Positions 30,304 through 39,474 are shown, counted from the stretch's first letter. The stretch is 64,000 bases of DNA from Neisseria animalis (GCF_900636515.1 NZ_LR134287.1:1860001-1924000); one strand, 5' to 3'. Notes: generated from the letters alone by a model not told the origin. Made by a program: numbers and translations.

Positions 30304-32364
30304 ATGACCCAAACCCTGTTAATCGAACTTTTAACCGAAGAACTCCCGCCCAAAGCCCTCAATACTTTGGGCAACGCCTTTGCCTCCTCCGTTGCCGAAG
30401 GCTTGGAAAAAGCCCAACTGATTGACGGCTCAACAGAATATACCGCCTATGCCTCGCCGCGCCGCTTGGCGGTGCAGGTGAAAAACGTCAAGCCCGTGCA
30501 GGCCGACCAGCAGATTGTGAAAAAAGGCCCGGCGGTGGCAAACGGCATGAAAGACGGCGTGCCGACCAAGGCTTTGGAAGGTTTTGCACGCGGTGCGGGC
30601 GCGAAAATCGAAGATTTGAAAATCATCCACGACGGCAGGCAAGACGTTTATGCCTACGAATACACGCAAACAGGCAAAAGCCTGTCCGAACTCTTGGAAG
30701 ACATCATCAATCAGGCGGTGAAAAAGCTGCCGATTCCGAAAGTGATGCGCTGGGGCAGCAGCACCTTCACCTTCGTGCGCCCCGTACACGGGCTGGTGGT
30801 GCTGCACGGTTCGGATGTGGTGGAGGTCAGCGTACTCGGCCTGCAAAGCCGCAACCAGACTTTGGGGCACCGCTTTCTTTCAGACGGCCTCATCACCATC
30901 ACCGATGCCGACAGCTACGCCGAACAAATGAAAAACGAAGGCCGCGTCATCGCCTCGTTTGCCGAACGCAAAGCCGCCATTCAGGCAGCCTTGAACGACA
31001 ACGCAGGCCGTCTGAACGCCTGCGTGGCCGCCGACGAAGCCCTGCTCGACGAAGTTACCGCGCTGGTGGAATGGCCGGTGGTGCTGGAGGCCGGTTTTGA
31101 AGAACACTTCCTTGCCGTGCCGCAGGAATGCCTGATTCTGACCATGCAGCAAAACCAAAAATACTTCCCGCTGCTCGACCAAAACGGCAAGCTGATGAAC
31201 CGCTTCCTGCTGGTTTCCAACTTGGAAACCGCCAATCCGTCGCACATCATCAGCGGCAACGAGCGCGTATTGCGCGCGCGCCTTTCCGATGCCGAATTTT
31301 TCTACAAGCAAGACCAAAAAGCCACGCTGGAAAGCCGCCTGCCCAAGCTCTCGCAAGTGGTGTACCACAACAAACTGGGCAGTCAGGCCGAGCGTCTCGA
31401 CCGCCTGATGAGCATCAGCGGCCACATCGCCAAAGCACTCGGGGCAGATGCCGCCGCAGCCGAACGCGCCACCCGCCTATCCAAAGCCGACCTCGTTACC
31501 GAAATGGTCGGCGAATTTCCCGAATTGCAAGGCACCATGGGCAAATACTACGCCCGTCTCGACGGCGAAAGCGAAGAAATCGCCAACGCCATCGAGCAGC
31601 ACTACCGCCCGCGCTTTGCCGGCGACGGGCTGCCCGAAGGCAAAACCGCCACTGCCGCCGCGCTGGCCGACAAACTCGAAACCCTCGTCGGCATCTGGGG
31701 CATCGGCCTGATTCCCACCGGGGACAAAGACCCCTACGCCCTGCGCCGCTCCGCGCTCGGCATCCTGCGTATGCTGATGAACAACGGCCTGCGTATCAGC
31801 GACGTGCTGAACGCCGCATTCGCTACCTTCCCCACCGGCAAACTCTCTGAAAACACCGTTGCCGAAGTGGCCGACTTCATGCAGGCGCGCTTGGCCGTTT
31901 TGCTGCAAAACGACTATCCGCAAGACATCGTTGCCGCCGTATTGTCGCAACGCCCCGACCATCTGGACGACTTGGAGGCCAAGCTCAAAGCCGTAGCCGC
32001 GTTCAAACAGCTTCCCGAAGCCGCCGCGCTGGCCGCCGCCAACAAACGCGTGCAGAACCTCTTGAAAAAAGCCGATGGCGGGCTTGGCGCGGTCAACGAA
32101 GCCCTGTTGCAGCAAAGCGAAGAGCAAGCCCTGTTTGCCGCCGCACAAGCCTTGCAGCCCAAAATCACCGCCGCCGTCGCCCAACGCGATTTTCAGACGG
32201 CTTTAACCGAGCTGGCCGCCATCAAACCGCAAGTCGACGCTTTCTTCGACGGCGTGATGGTGATGGCCGACGATGCCGTCGTCAAACAAAACCGCCTGAA
32301 CCTGCTCAACCAACTGGCAGAGCAGATGAACGCGGTGGCGGATATCGCGCTGTTGGGCGAATAA
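30304..32364 (+). CDS. glyS: Glycyl-tRNA synthetase beta subunit
   Basis: 686 residues, full length (MTQTLLIELLTEELPPKALN; PVLHGSDVVEV-type central region; C-terminal anticodon-binding/DALR-type domain). Forms the alpha2-beta2 enzyme with GlyQ. It marks the chromosome side of the prophage junction. Confidence 0.98.
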   Translation: MTQTLLIELLTEELPPKALNTLGNAFASSVAEGLEKAQLIDGSTEYTAYASPRRLAVQVKNVKPVQADQQIVKKGPAVANGMKDGVPTKALEGFARGAGAKIEDLKIIHDGRQDVYAYEYTQTGKSLSELLEDIINQAVKKLPIPKVMRWGSSTFTFVRPVHGLVVLHGSDVVEVSVLGLQSRNQTLGHRFLSDGLITITDADSYAEQMKNEGRVIASFAERKAAIQAALNDNAGRLNACVAADEALLDEVTALVEWPVVLEAGFEEHFLAVPQECLILTMQQNQKYFPLLDQNGKLMNRFLLVSNLETANPSHIISGNERVLRARLSDAEFFYKQDQKATLESRLPKLSQVVYHNKLGSQAERLDRLMSISGHIAKALGADAAAAERATRLSKADLVTEMVGEFPELQGTMGKYYARLDGESEEIANAIEQHYRPRFAGDGLPEGKTATAAALADKLETLVGIWGIGLIPTGDKDPYALRRSALGILRMLMNNGLRISDVLNAAFATFPTGKLSENTVAEVADFMQARLAVLLQNDYPQDIVAAVLSQRPDHLDDLEAKLKAVAAFKQLPEAAALAAANKRVQNLLKKADGGLGAVNEALLQQSEEQALFAAAQALQPKITAAVAQRDFQTALTELAAIKPQVDAFFDGVMVMADDAVVKQNRLNLLNQLAEQMNAVADIALLGE

Positions 32365-32369
32365 GAAAT

Positions 32370-32469
32370 TTGCAGACGGCCTTTCATCGGCAAAGGCCGT
32401 CTGTAAAATCCCAAAGCCAATTAAAAAGCCGTCTGTAAATGGTTGAGACAACTGTTTACAGACGGCCTT
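32370..32469 (+). terminator. Two consecutive DUS inverted pairs after glyS
   Basis: One pair at about 32370-32409 (TTGCAGACGGCC / GGCCGTCTGTAA) and a second at about 32425-32469 (AAGCCGTCTGTAAA / TTTACAGACGGC). Two tandem terminators separate glyS from the prophage. Confidence 0.75.
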
Positions 32470-32496
32470 TACCCTTATAGCCGTTTAACAGGACAA

Positions 32497-32560
32497 TGCT
32501 GAAACCCATTGAGATAAATATACAGGGGTCTGTGAGATAAATGGGATAAAGGGGGACTTT
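32497..32560. other. Probable left end of the Mu-like prophage
   Basis: Two direct copies of TGAGATAAAT (32510-32519 and 32533-32542), 23 bp apart, lie just after the chromosomal glyS terminators. The second (GAGATAAATGGGATAAA) resembles the MuA end-site core CGATAAATGCGAAA. A TG suitable as a phage terminus is at 32497 or 32500. The exact end and 5-bp duplication cannot be fixed without the right end. Confidence 0.5.
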
Positions 32561-32585
32561 GGCGGATGATGTGGTATGGGGAAAT

Positions 32586-32600
32586 TGCAACGCTGTTGCA
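32586..32600. repeat. Palindrome TGCAACGCTGTTGCA, copy 1
   Basis: The same 15-bp palindrome recurs at 49732-49746 upstream of gemA. It lies between the prophage end and the last gene of the leftward module, followed by a third half-site, GTGCAAC. Confidence 0.6.
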
Positions 32601-32648
32601 TATAGTGCAACAAAATGGAACGGGCGGATTTGCCCGTTTTTTTTCTTT

Positions 32649-33140
32649 TTACAGCCCTTTTGAGAGAGAGTCAAGAGCGATGTCGAGCAGGCGTTGTTCG
32701 GCTCCGGTTTGGAGTTGGCCGTCTCCGTTGACGGGGAGGTATGGCCGGGCGGGTATTTCCACCTGTTTGACTTTTCTGAACCCTTTCCCTGTCGGTATCA
32801 TGAGATACGGTTTGTTTTTGGCTTTTACCGTACCGCCCATGTGGTGGATGGCGGCGTAGGGTTTGTTGCTGCCGATGCGGGCGAAGCCCTTGCCTGTTCG
32901 GGTGCTGATGCTGGCGGCCAGTTGGCCGTCTTTTTGCAGGGTTTTGCCGTTTTCTTCTGCGGCGCGGCGGCTTTGTTTCCATTTTTTCCCGTCCCAGCTT
33001 TCGCTGTCGAAGTTGTCCTCGGTCAGACTGACCATTTCGGCGGCAAGCCCGCGCATCATAGGGCGGGTATCGGTGGCATTTTTGAGGAGTTGGCTCAAGC
33101 CGCGTTCGAGTTTGTCCGCGTCCAGACTGATTTCAATCAT
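32649..33140 (-). CDS. Phage virion morphogenesis protein (Mu gpG-like)
   Basis: 163 residues, matching the virion morphogenesis family (GLAAEMVSLTEDNFDSE, then IHHMGGTVKAKNKPYLMIP and PARPYLPVN). Needed for head-tail joining in Mu-type phages. Last gene of the leftward late module, next to the prophage end. Confidence 0.88.
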   Translation of the reverse strand: MIEISLDADKLERGLSQLLKNATDTRPMMRGLAAEMVSLTEDNFDSESWDGKKWKQSRRAAEENGKTLQKDGQLAASISTRTGKGFARIGSNKPYAAIHHMGGTVKAKNKPYLMIPTGKGFRKVKQVEIPARPYLPVNGDGQLQTGAEQRLLDIALDSLSKGL

Positions 33141-33149
33141 TTCAAGCTC

Positions 33150-34055
33150 TCAACCTTTCAATAATTCCAGTACCCAAGCCAATGCGCCTGCGCTCAGGCT
33201 GTTTTTGAAACGCTCGTTTTTCATCATTTCTTTCAACGCGACCCGTGCAATGTCGGGATGGACTGCTTGGGCTTTGTCGACGGCTACCTGCGCCATGCGG
33301 CTGAGCATGGTTTTGCCCTGATTGGCGTTGAAACCGGCATTGGGGGCAACGAACTGCCTGCCGATGCGGATACCGGTGCGTCGGGCGTGGCGTTGCTCGC
33401 CGGTAAAGCGGTTTTCGCCGATGTCTACGGTGATGGTTTCAAGTTCGGGGCTTGGCAGCACTTTGTCCCGGCCGCGTTCGGCGGATAAGGGGCGCACACG
33501 GCAGCGGCAGCGGTAATCCAGCGGCGGATAGAGGCTGTCCCACACCGGGTCGTCGGCGCGGTATATCCTGCCGTGCAGCAGGCGGTGGGTTTCGCGGGTG
33601 CGGCTGTCGTTGACGGCGATATATTCCCAATAGGGATGGGTATCCGCCGCTTCTTTCATTTGAACATACCGGCCTGCCATATAGGCCGACTGCATATTGG
33701 TCATATAGATGGTTTTCAGGCGGTGCGGGCTGCCGAGCATGGCCGTCTGAAATTCTCCGGTATCGGGATTCGGCACTTCCTGCCGTCCCCACCAGCCTTT
33801 GCGCTGCAAGACGGGCGTGATTTCTTGGCTGAACTGCTCCGGCGTTTGGCCTGTTTCGGCGGCTTTGACCACCGCGCTGTAAATATCGTTGGCCACGTCC
33901 ATGCCTGCGGTTTTGGCAACGGTAAACGCGGTGGCGTGCGCGTCGTCCAGCATATCCTGCCAGTCCCACGATACCGCTACGCCTTTCTGCTTCAGATAGG
34001 CAACGGCGGCTTCGGGCTTCATCTCAAATACGGCTTTGATATCTTCGGGATTCAT
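33150..34055 (-). CDS. Phage minor head protein (Mu gp30/F, SPP1 gp7-like)
   Basis: 301 residues. The head morphogenesis domain shows YMTNMQSAYMAGRYVQMKE and YIAVNDSRTRETHRLLHG, then DPVWDSLYPPLDYRCRCRVR, all typical of SPP1 gp7/Mu F. It assists head assembly and DNA ejection. Its start overlaps the portal stop by 4 nt. Confidence 0.92.
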   Translation of the reverse strand: MNPEDIKAVFEMKPEAAVAYLKQKGVAVSWDWQDMLDDAHATAFTVAKTAGMDVANDIYSAVVKAAETGQTPEQFSQEITPVLQRKGWWGRQEVPNPDTGEFQTAMLGSPHRLKTIYMTNMQSAYMAGRYVQMKEAADTHPYWEYIAVNDSRTRETHRLLHGRIYRADDPVWDSLYPPLDYRCRCRVRPLSAERGRDKVLPSPELETITVDIGENRFTGEQRHARRTGIRIGRQFVAPNAGFNANQGKTMLSRMAQVAVDKAQAVHPDIARVALKEMMKNERFKNSLSAGALAWVLELLKG

Positions 34056-35557
34056 TGCACCAGCTCCTCTGCGGCTTCAATCCTGCCGACCAGTTCGGAT
34101 AAAAAAATCAGCCGTGCCAACTCTTCCTGCAAGGCGGTGTCGTCCATATTCGGGTAAGCCGCCGCCAAGCGGTCGAGCAGGTTTTCGGCGGTTTCGCCCT
34201 GCTGCAAATCGGCCATCAATGCGGCGGTCAGGGCTTGGCTCTGCGCGTTCAGACGGCCTGCATCGGGAGTAAGTGTGTCGATGACCATGCCTGCATCGGC
34301 GAAGTGTTCCGTTTCGGCAAAATCCAAAGGCGTTGCGGTTTTCAGGCCGTCCGAATGCTCCGGCGTTTCCACATTTCCCACCACGGCAATGTCTTCATCA
34401 CTCAGATTATAGGCACGCTTCCAATAGCTTTCGCTCAGGCGCACGCCGCAGGCGGTGAGGATTTGGTCGCGTTCGGCCTGCTCTTTGCCGCCTTCGGATT
34501 CTTCAAACAAGACGAACTTAGGCCGCACCTCGTCCGTGCCGAAATTCAGGTCGCACACCCAGCCGATCAGTTCGTTCAGACAACTTTCGACAATGCGGCA
34601 GTCGCTGTCGCGGATGTCTTGGGTCACTTCCAAGCCCGCCGTCGCGCTGGCGTGGTTGGTGTCTTTTTCGGTGGTTTGGTCTTGGCCGAGCAGCGCGATG
34701 GCGATTTCGGAACGGCAGTAGCGGATAAAGCGGTCGTACACGTCCGCACTGCCCTGTTTGCCGGCGGCTTCTTTGATTTCGACGCTGGAATCGTTCGGAA
34801 TGCTGGCCACAGCGTTGCCGATAAGCTGTTCGAGTGCGTCCAAGAGTTTGTCGGTATCGGCAGGTGTGTTGCTGCGCGGTTCTTTGCCGATAATCCACGG
34901 TGCGCCGAATTTCTCGGCGAACTCCGCCCAGAATTTCAAACCGCCGCGCTTGAACACGGTCGGCCAATACACGCTGGCCAAGTCGCCCGTGCCGTAGGGG
35001 TTGGTATAGCTGGCGTTTTGCGTGGGGCAAAGGAATTTATAGTCGGGCAGCGGCTCGTTGCCGTCTGAAAAATAGCGGCTGAAATGCAGACGGCCTTCGT
35101 CGTCGAAATGAAACCACTCCTGCGGCTTGGCTTCGATTTCGGACGGCAGCCACAGCTTATCCTGCCGCCATACCACTTCAATCGGCTGGTAACCGAACAA
35201 TGCGGCATCAAGGATTTGGTTGATGAGGCGGTATAAATCCAAACCGTCAAACAGCGCGGCCACCGCTTCGGCGGTTTTGGGGGCAACGCTGTCATCGTCC
35301 AGCCGCCAGTCCATGCCCGCCACGGCGGCTTTGCGGCGGCGTACATGGCCGGCGACAATCGGGTCGGACAGCAGTTCGCGATAGACAGCGATGTCTTTAT
35401 CGAGTTTTTTTAACACGGGGTCGGGATTGGGCAGCCAGCCGCCGAAGCCGCCTACGCCCATAAAGCGTTGTGCGGCGGCGATATGGGCGGTAAGGTTGTC
35501 GGCATTGAGGGCGACTTTGCCGGCGGGGGTTTTGAGTTTGAAATGGGGCTTTTTCAT
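34052..35557 (-). CDS. Portal protein (DUF935, Mu gp29-like)
   Basis: 501 residues of the DUF935 portal family (LSDPIVAGHVRRRKAAVAGM; ALLGQDQTTEKDTNHASATA; FAEKFGAPWIIGKE). Forms the dodecameric ring through which DNA enters the head. A DUS core occurs just upstream of the start. Confidence 0.95.
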   Translation of the reverse strand: MKKPHFKLKTPAGKVALNADNLTAHIAAAQRFMGVGGFGGWLPNPDPVLKKLDKDIAVYRELLSDPIVAGHVRRRKAAVAGMDWRLDDDSVAPKTAEAVAALFDGLDLYRLINQILDAALFGYQPIEVVWRQDKLWLPSEIEAKPQEWFHFDDEGRLHFSRYFSDGNEPLPDYKFLCPTQNASYTNPYGTGDLASVYWPTVFKRGGLKFWAEFAEKFGAPWIIGKEPRSNTPADTDKLLDALEQLIGNAVASIPNDSSVEIKEAAGKQGSADVYDRFIRYCRSEIAIALLGQDQTTEKDTNHASATAGLEVTQDIRDSDCRIVESCLNELIGWVCDLNFGTDEVRPKFVLFEESEGGKEQAERDQILTACGVRLSESYWKRAYNLSDEDIAVVGNVETPEHSDGLKTATPLDFAETEHFADAGMVIDTLTPDAGRLNAQSQALTAALMADLQQGETAENLLDRLAAAYPNMDDTALQEELARLIFLSELVGRIEAAEELVQ

Positions 35558-35569
35558 TTGCAGACGGCC

Positions 35570-35728
35570 TCAATATCGAATCATTGTTTTACGGATTTTG
35601 CCGCAGACACGGCAGCGTTGAATAAAGCATCGTGCGGGCGGCAAACGGTCTTTTTCGTTTTCAAATACGCTGACTTGGTCGATTAGCTCGAATGTGTGCA
35701 ATCCGAATAAGGAATGGAACAGTCTCAT
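35570..35728 (-). CDS. Small cysteine-containing phage protein
   Basis: 52 residues (MRLFHSLFGLHTFELIDQVS...) with cysteines at C34, C39 and C42 (CFIQRCRVCG), suggesting a small metal site. A good ribosome site GGAGGATATTAAG precedes ATG 35728. It fills the gap between terminase and portal genes. Function unknown. Confidence 0.65.
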   Translation of the reverse strand: MRLFHSLFGLHTFELIDQVSVFENEKDRLPPARCFIQRCRVCGKIRKTMIRY

Positions 35729-35729
35729 C

Positions 35730-37031
35730 TTAATATCCTCCGGTCAGACGGCTTCTGCGCCGTACATTGCGGCTGGTAACGCGCACCGGGCCGGTATCTT
35801 CATGCGCCGCGTTCAATGCCAAGAAACACGCCCATGTGCGGTCGGCGTGGCCGTTGGCATCGCTTTCGGCCACAAAACGCGGTGCGCCGGTGGCGGAGGT
35901 GGTTTTTTGCAGCTTGTGCAAATCGGTGCGCAGCTCTTGGTTAATCGGAATGCGGATTTTTTTGTCTTCAAACGCTTCTTTACCGATGGAGGCCATCGCC
36001 AGCTTGGAAGCGGAGGTAAACAGCACGCCTTCCACGCGGCTTTCGCCGTGCCGCCGCTGCGCGTCTTCGACGGGCTTTTCGCCCATGCCGGTTTTATCCA
36101 TGCAGCAGCGGATGACGCGGTAGCGGTCGAACACATCGTCCAGTAATGCGTCCTGCTCGGCAAAGCTCGCACGGCGGCGGGTAATCAGTTCGCGCGTCCA
36201 CAGCACATCGCCGACTTGCTCCAACACCCACACGACAAATAAATCGTTGCGGATGCCGATGTCCGCGCCGACAAAGCACGGGTTGCCGCCGTAGTATTCG
36301 GGCAGCCCCGCCTGTTCGTGTTCCACGCCGTGAATCAAATCATAAGAGAGCCAAGCCGATGCTTCGTCCAGCCATTGCAGCTCGAATTCCTGCGCCCATG
36401 CGTCGGGGTCGTTCAGACCGGCTTTGAGTTGTGCGGTGTCGCGCGGCAGGCCGTCTGCAACGGCTTGGTAAATGTCGACGATGTGGCGGCTCCACTCTTT
36501 ATTTTTATCATCGGTAACGAGTTCGTAGAATTTGTTGCCCTTGCCGTTGGGCGTGGACACCACGCGCAGCTTCCAGCCTGCGGAAATCACCGGAAACAGG
36601 GCTTTCCAAATCTCGCGGCTGTCTTTGTGGAAGGCGAATTCGTCCAAAAACACATTGGCGGAGAAGCCGCGGGCGGTGTCGGGATTGGCGGGCAGCGCGG
36701 TGATTTTGCTGCCGCCGGGCAGCACCACTTCCAGCGCGTTGGTGGCGGCATCAAACGGTACTTGCAAAATCTCGCAGGCCATGCCTGCCGCTTCCAAATG
36801 GCGTTTCACGCCTTCGTTCATCGCTTCTTTGGCCTGCCGCTCGCCGCGCGACAGAATCACCCAGCGCGTGCGTTTGCCCTGCGCTTCCGCCTCCAAGCAG
36901 TCCAACACGATTTCCAGCGTGGTGGTAAAGGTTTTACCCGTCTGACGGGCAAACATCCCCACCTTGAAACGGCTGTCGTCCGCCAGCCATTTCTTTTGGT
37001 AGGGATAGAGGGTTAAGGCGGGCGAAGTCAT
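35730..37031 (-). CDS. Terminase large subunit (Mu gp28-like)
   Basis: 433 residues. Walker A variant ARQTGKT near residue 30, Walker B VFLDEFAF near 140, and nuclease-domain acidic residues (FVGADIGIRNDLFVVW; CCMDKTGMGEK). Packages DNA into the prohead. Its start overlaps the small terminase stop by 4 nt. Confidence 0.95.
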   Translation of the reverse strand: MTSPALTLYPYQKKWLADDSRFKVGMFARQTGKTFTTTLEIVLDCLEAEAQGKRTRWVILSRGERQAKEAMNEGVKRHLEAAGMACEILQVPFDAATNALEVVLPGGSKITALPANPDTARGFSANVFLDEFAFHKDSREIWKALFPVISAGWKLRVVSTPNGKGNKFYELVTDDKNKEWSRHIVDIYQAVADGLPRDTAQLKAGLNDPDAWAQEFELQWLDEASAWLSYDLIHGVEHEQAGLPEYYGGNPCFVGADIGIRNDLFVVWVLEQVGDVLWTRELITRRRASFAEQDALLDDVFDRYRVIRCCMDKTGMGEKPVEDAQRRHGESRVEGVLFTSASKLAMASIGKEAFEDKKIRIPINQELRTDLHKLQKTTSATGAPRFVAESDANGHADRTWACFLALNAAHEDTGPVRVTSRNVRRRSRLTGGY

Positions 37032-37573
37032 GAGAACACTCCGTACACTTCCTGCCGGATGCGTTTGAGCGTGTCCGCATCCAAACCGCTGCCCTGTTTG
37101 GCGGATTCGGCTTCCAGTTCGGCGAATTTGCGTGCCATTTTGTCTTGCAGGGCCGTCTGAAACTGTTTCAAACGGGTGGTGGCGGAAATCAGCGGGGCGA
37201 TGTTTTTGGCGGTCGCCGCCATCATGCCCAGCCGCTCGGCGGCTTCCATATCGTTTTGTTCGCCCACTTCCACCAGCGCGTTGAACAATTCGTCCTGAAT
37301 CATCGCCGTAAGGGCGGCAGAAAGTTTGTTGTCGTCATCGGCGGCTTTTTCCGCCAACAGCCGCGCTGCTTCGGTGCTGGCCTTGATGGATTTGAACCGC
37401 TTTTCCACTTTCTGCCCGTAGCGGTGCGCCGCCGAGCGGCTGATTTCGTAGCCCTGCGCCTGCAACCATCCGGCCAAAGCCTGATAATCGGCAAAACCGT
37501 TTTCCACCAGCTTTCGTTCAAACTCGTGGCGCACGGCTTCGGGCAGCTGTTCGACTGTACTTCTGCGTGCCAT
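37028..37573 (-). CDS. Terminase small subunit (DUF3486, Mu gp27-like)
   Basis: 181 residues; the N-terminus (STVEQLPEAVRHEFERKL) and HTH-like ISRSAAHRYGQKVEKR match DUF3486. Recognises phage ends for packaging. Mostly helical and highly charged. Confidence 0.9.
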   Translation of the reverse strand: MARRSTVEQLPEAVRHEFERKLVENGFADYQALAGWLQAQGYEISRSAAHRYGQKVEKRFKSIKASTEAARLLAEKAADDDNKLSAALTAMIQDELFNALVEVGEQNDMEAAERLGMMAATAKNIAPLISATTRLKQFQTALQDKMARKFAELEAESAKQGSGLDADTLKRIRQEVYGVFS

Positions 37574-37574
37574 A

Positions 37575-37892
37575 TCAAGCCCACACTTTCTCGGGTCGGG
37601 CGATGCCGGGGCGGCATTCGACCGTGTATTCGGCGATGTCCACGCCCAAGCTGGTCAAGTCGGCAAACCATAAGCCGTGCGGCGTTTTGCTCACGTCCAC
37701 CAGCTTGCGGTCGGCCAGATAGTCGAGCTGCTGGCGCAATTCCAGCGCGGTGGTTTGCGGGTAAATCGCATTCATGATGTCGAGCAGAAAGGTTTCCGCC
37801 GTGGTGTGCGGACGGGCTTTGTTCAGTGTATTAAGAATCTGCCAGCGCATGCCTTCGCGCCGCTGCTTGGCCATCAATTCTTCGCTAATCAT
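37575..37892 (-). CDS. Mu gp26-like winged-helix phage protein
   Basis: 105 residues. Layout (RWQILNTLNKARPHTTAETFLLDIM, then LRQQLDYLADRKLVDVS) suggests a winged helix. It holds the position of Mu gp26 just ahead of the small terminase. Role unknown. Confidence 0.7.
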   Translation of the reverse strand: MISEELMAKQRREGMRWQILNTLNKARPHTTAETFLLDIMNAIYPQTTALELRQQLDYLADRKLVDVSKTPHGLWFADLTSLGVDIAEYTVECRPGIARPEKVWA

Positions 37893-38211
37893 TTTTTTGG
37901 CTCTCCATCTTGTAAATCTCGGTCAGCTTCTCGCTGATTTTGTCGATTTTGGCTTCCAGCACCACTTGGTTGCGGATGTAGTCTTCGCGCAAAACATAGG
38001 TCATCGGCAAGGCTGCGGAAAACTCGCCAAGCGTCCGCTCCATCTGCTCCACTTTGCTCTGCAGGCGTTCGTACTGCTTCTGCCGCTCAGCCTGCTGCGC
38101 CTGAAACTGAGCCAGCAGCATTTTGCCGAATCCCCAGCAGACGCCCAGAAACGAGAGCAGGAAGCCGACCAACTGCCAAAACTCAATACTGATAAAGGTT
38201 TTATTGTCCAT
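37885..38211 (-). CDS. DUF2730-like membrane/coiled-coil phage protein (Mu gp25 position)
   Basis: 108 residues: one N-terminal membrane segment (WQLVGFLLSFLGVCWGFGKM) followed by a coiled coil (QAERQKQYERLQSKVEQMER). Start 38211 (MDNKTFISIEF) overlaps the stop of the zinc-finger gene by one base; the longer frame to 38316 runs through that gene. Confidence 0.75.
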   Translation of the reverse strand: MDNKTFISIEFWQLVGFLLSFLGVCWGFGKMLLAQFQAQQAERQKQYERLQSKVEQMERTLGEFSAALPMTYVLREDYIRNQVVLEAKIDKISEKLTEIYKMESQKND

Positions 38212-38420
38212 TACGGCCACCCGCGTTCGAAATATTCCTGACACAGCACGCAGCGGGTGCAGCCCCGGACGGCCTGCCGCCGCGCTTCGGGAATGGTATC
38301 GCCGCAGTCTTCGCATTCGTACGTGCTCGCGTCCACGGTTTCAAACCGCCTGGCCTTATAGAGGGCTTCGGCCAAAAAGACGGCTTCGTTTTCAGCGGCT
38401 TTGTCGATAATGTCGGTCAT
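38211..38420 (-). CDS. TraR/DksA-type zinc-finger protein
   Basis: 69 residues with a four-cysteine site, CEDCG and CTRCVLC, of the TraR/DksA family. Such small phage proteins can bind RNA polymerase and alter transcription. Here it sits in the lysis cluster, as in other Mu-like phages. Confidence 0.88.
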   Translation of the reverse strand: MTDIIDKAAENEAVFLAEALYKARRFETVDASTYECEDCGDTIPEARRQAVRGCTRCVLCQEYFERGWP

Positions 38421-38701
38421 TTGCTGTTCTCTTGCTCATACCACGCCTGCCAGCCGGAAACCTGATATTCCAGCTTCTGCACATACGCTCCGAGGCGTAC
38501 GGCGTGGTCTAACAGTTGTTGGGGTGAGCCGCCGCCCAGACGCTCGGGGCGTTCGTGAACGAGCAGCAGCTCGGAAGATACCGGCGGCATTTCCGCCTTT
38601 TCGATTACCTTAATCGGCGTGGCCGAGGGCGCGGTTGTAGAGGCGCACGCTGTCAGAGCCAATGCCGTTAAAACCGCCGCCGTCTTTTTGTACCGTTTCA
38701 T
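38417..38701 (-). CDS. Rz1-like outer-membrane lipoprotein spanin
   Basis: 94 residues with a signal and lipobox (LTALALTACAS, Cys19). Its 5' part lies inside the end of the Rz-like gene in another frame, the characteristic nested Rz/Rz1 layout. Predicted o-spanin that fuses inner and outer membranes at lysis. Start 38701 chosen because the lipoprotein signal begins there. Confidence 0.75.
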   Translation of the reverse strand: MKRYKKTAAVLTALALTACASTTAPSATPIKVIEKAEMPPVSSELLLVHERPERLGGGSPQQLLDHAVRLGAYVQKLEYQVSGWQAWYEQENSK

Positions 38702-39008
38702 CAATCTGTTTCTCCAATTGCGCCGCTTGGCGGTCGATTTCTTGGTAGGCCGCCGCCAGATCACGGCTTTGCTGTTGGGCAAAGTCCATCCACTTTTGCT
38801 TTTCGGCGGCGGCTTCGGCGAGCTTGGCCGCGTATTGCTGCTCGGCAGCCAGAGCCGAAGCCTGATAAGTGGCGATGATTTCGGCTTTATCGGCATCCGC
38901 CTGTTTTGCCGCAGCCTGATAACCGCAGAAATACAGAGCCGACACCGCCGCCACCAGCAGCAAAGTTGAAATCAAGGTTTGCCACACCGGGCTAAGCGTT
39001 TTCCACAT
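38610..39008 (-). CDS. Rz-like inner-membrane spanin
   Basis: 132 residues: an N-terminal membrane anchor (LISTLLLVAAVSALYFCGY) and a long periplasmic coiled coil rich in Ala, Glu and Gln. Overlaps the Rz1 gene by 92 nt and the holin gene by 17 nt. Confidence 0.78.
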   Translation of the reverse strand: MWKTLSPVWQTLISTLLLVAAVSALYFCGYQAAAKQADADKAEIIATYQASALAAEQQYAAKLAEAAAEKQKWMDFAQQQSRDLAAAYQEIDRQAAQLEKQIDETVQKDGGGFNGIGSDSVRLYNRALGHAD

Positions 39009-39246
39009 CGTCTTTACCTTTGTTGATTTGCGCCACTTGGGGAATGGCCGCAATGCCGCGCTTGATTAAGGCGTAGCCGCCGACCATCGCGCCGTATGCC
39101 CACCACAGCCACTCGGGGGCTTCGGGGGTTTGGGCGAATTTGACGGTCATCGCTGCGGCAGCCACGTTTGCCCACAGCTTGGTATGCGAGATTTGCCCGG
39201 TGGCGGGGTTGACAATCAGGCCGGAGAGCCATTTAAGCAGTTTCAT
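38992..39246 (-). CDS. Putative holin
   Basis: 84 residues with two hydrophobic stretches (LWANVAAAAMTVKF; WLWWAYGAMVGGYALIKRGI), between the lysin and spanin genes. Size and place suggest a holin or holin partner; no family motif is decisive. Confidence 0.6.
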   Translation of the reverse strand: MKLLKWLSGLIVNPATGQISHTKLWANVAAAAMTVKFAQTPEAPEWLWWAYGAMVGGYALIKRGIAAIPQVAQINKGKDDVENA

Positions 39247-39474
39247 TTACACCCCCAGCATCGATTTCAAAGCCGCTTCGCTCGGAATAAACACCACACC
39301 GAGCAACGCAACAATCATCAACGTATCGCTAAAATCCCATTTGCGGCGCACTAAAATCAGAAAATGGTTTTTCAGAAAAAACATCCGGAAAACGAAAGCG
39401 ATGACATACAGCCAAAGATAGCCGTTACAAATGACGTCAACGGCGTGAATAATATCGATTAACCAAAGTTTCAT
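39247..39474 (-). CDS. Small membrane protein of the lysis cluster
   Basis: 75 residues with two membrane segments (YLWLYVIAFVFRMFFL; TLMIVALLGVVFI). Probably a second holin or antiholin given its position directly after the lysin gene. Low family similarity. Confidence 0.55.
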   Translation of the reverse strand: MKLWLIDIIHAVDVICNGYLWLYVIAFVFRMFFLKNHFLILVRRKWDFSDTLMIVALLGVVFIPSEAALKSMLGV

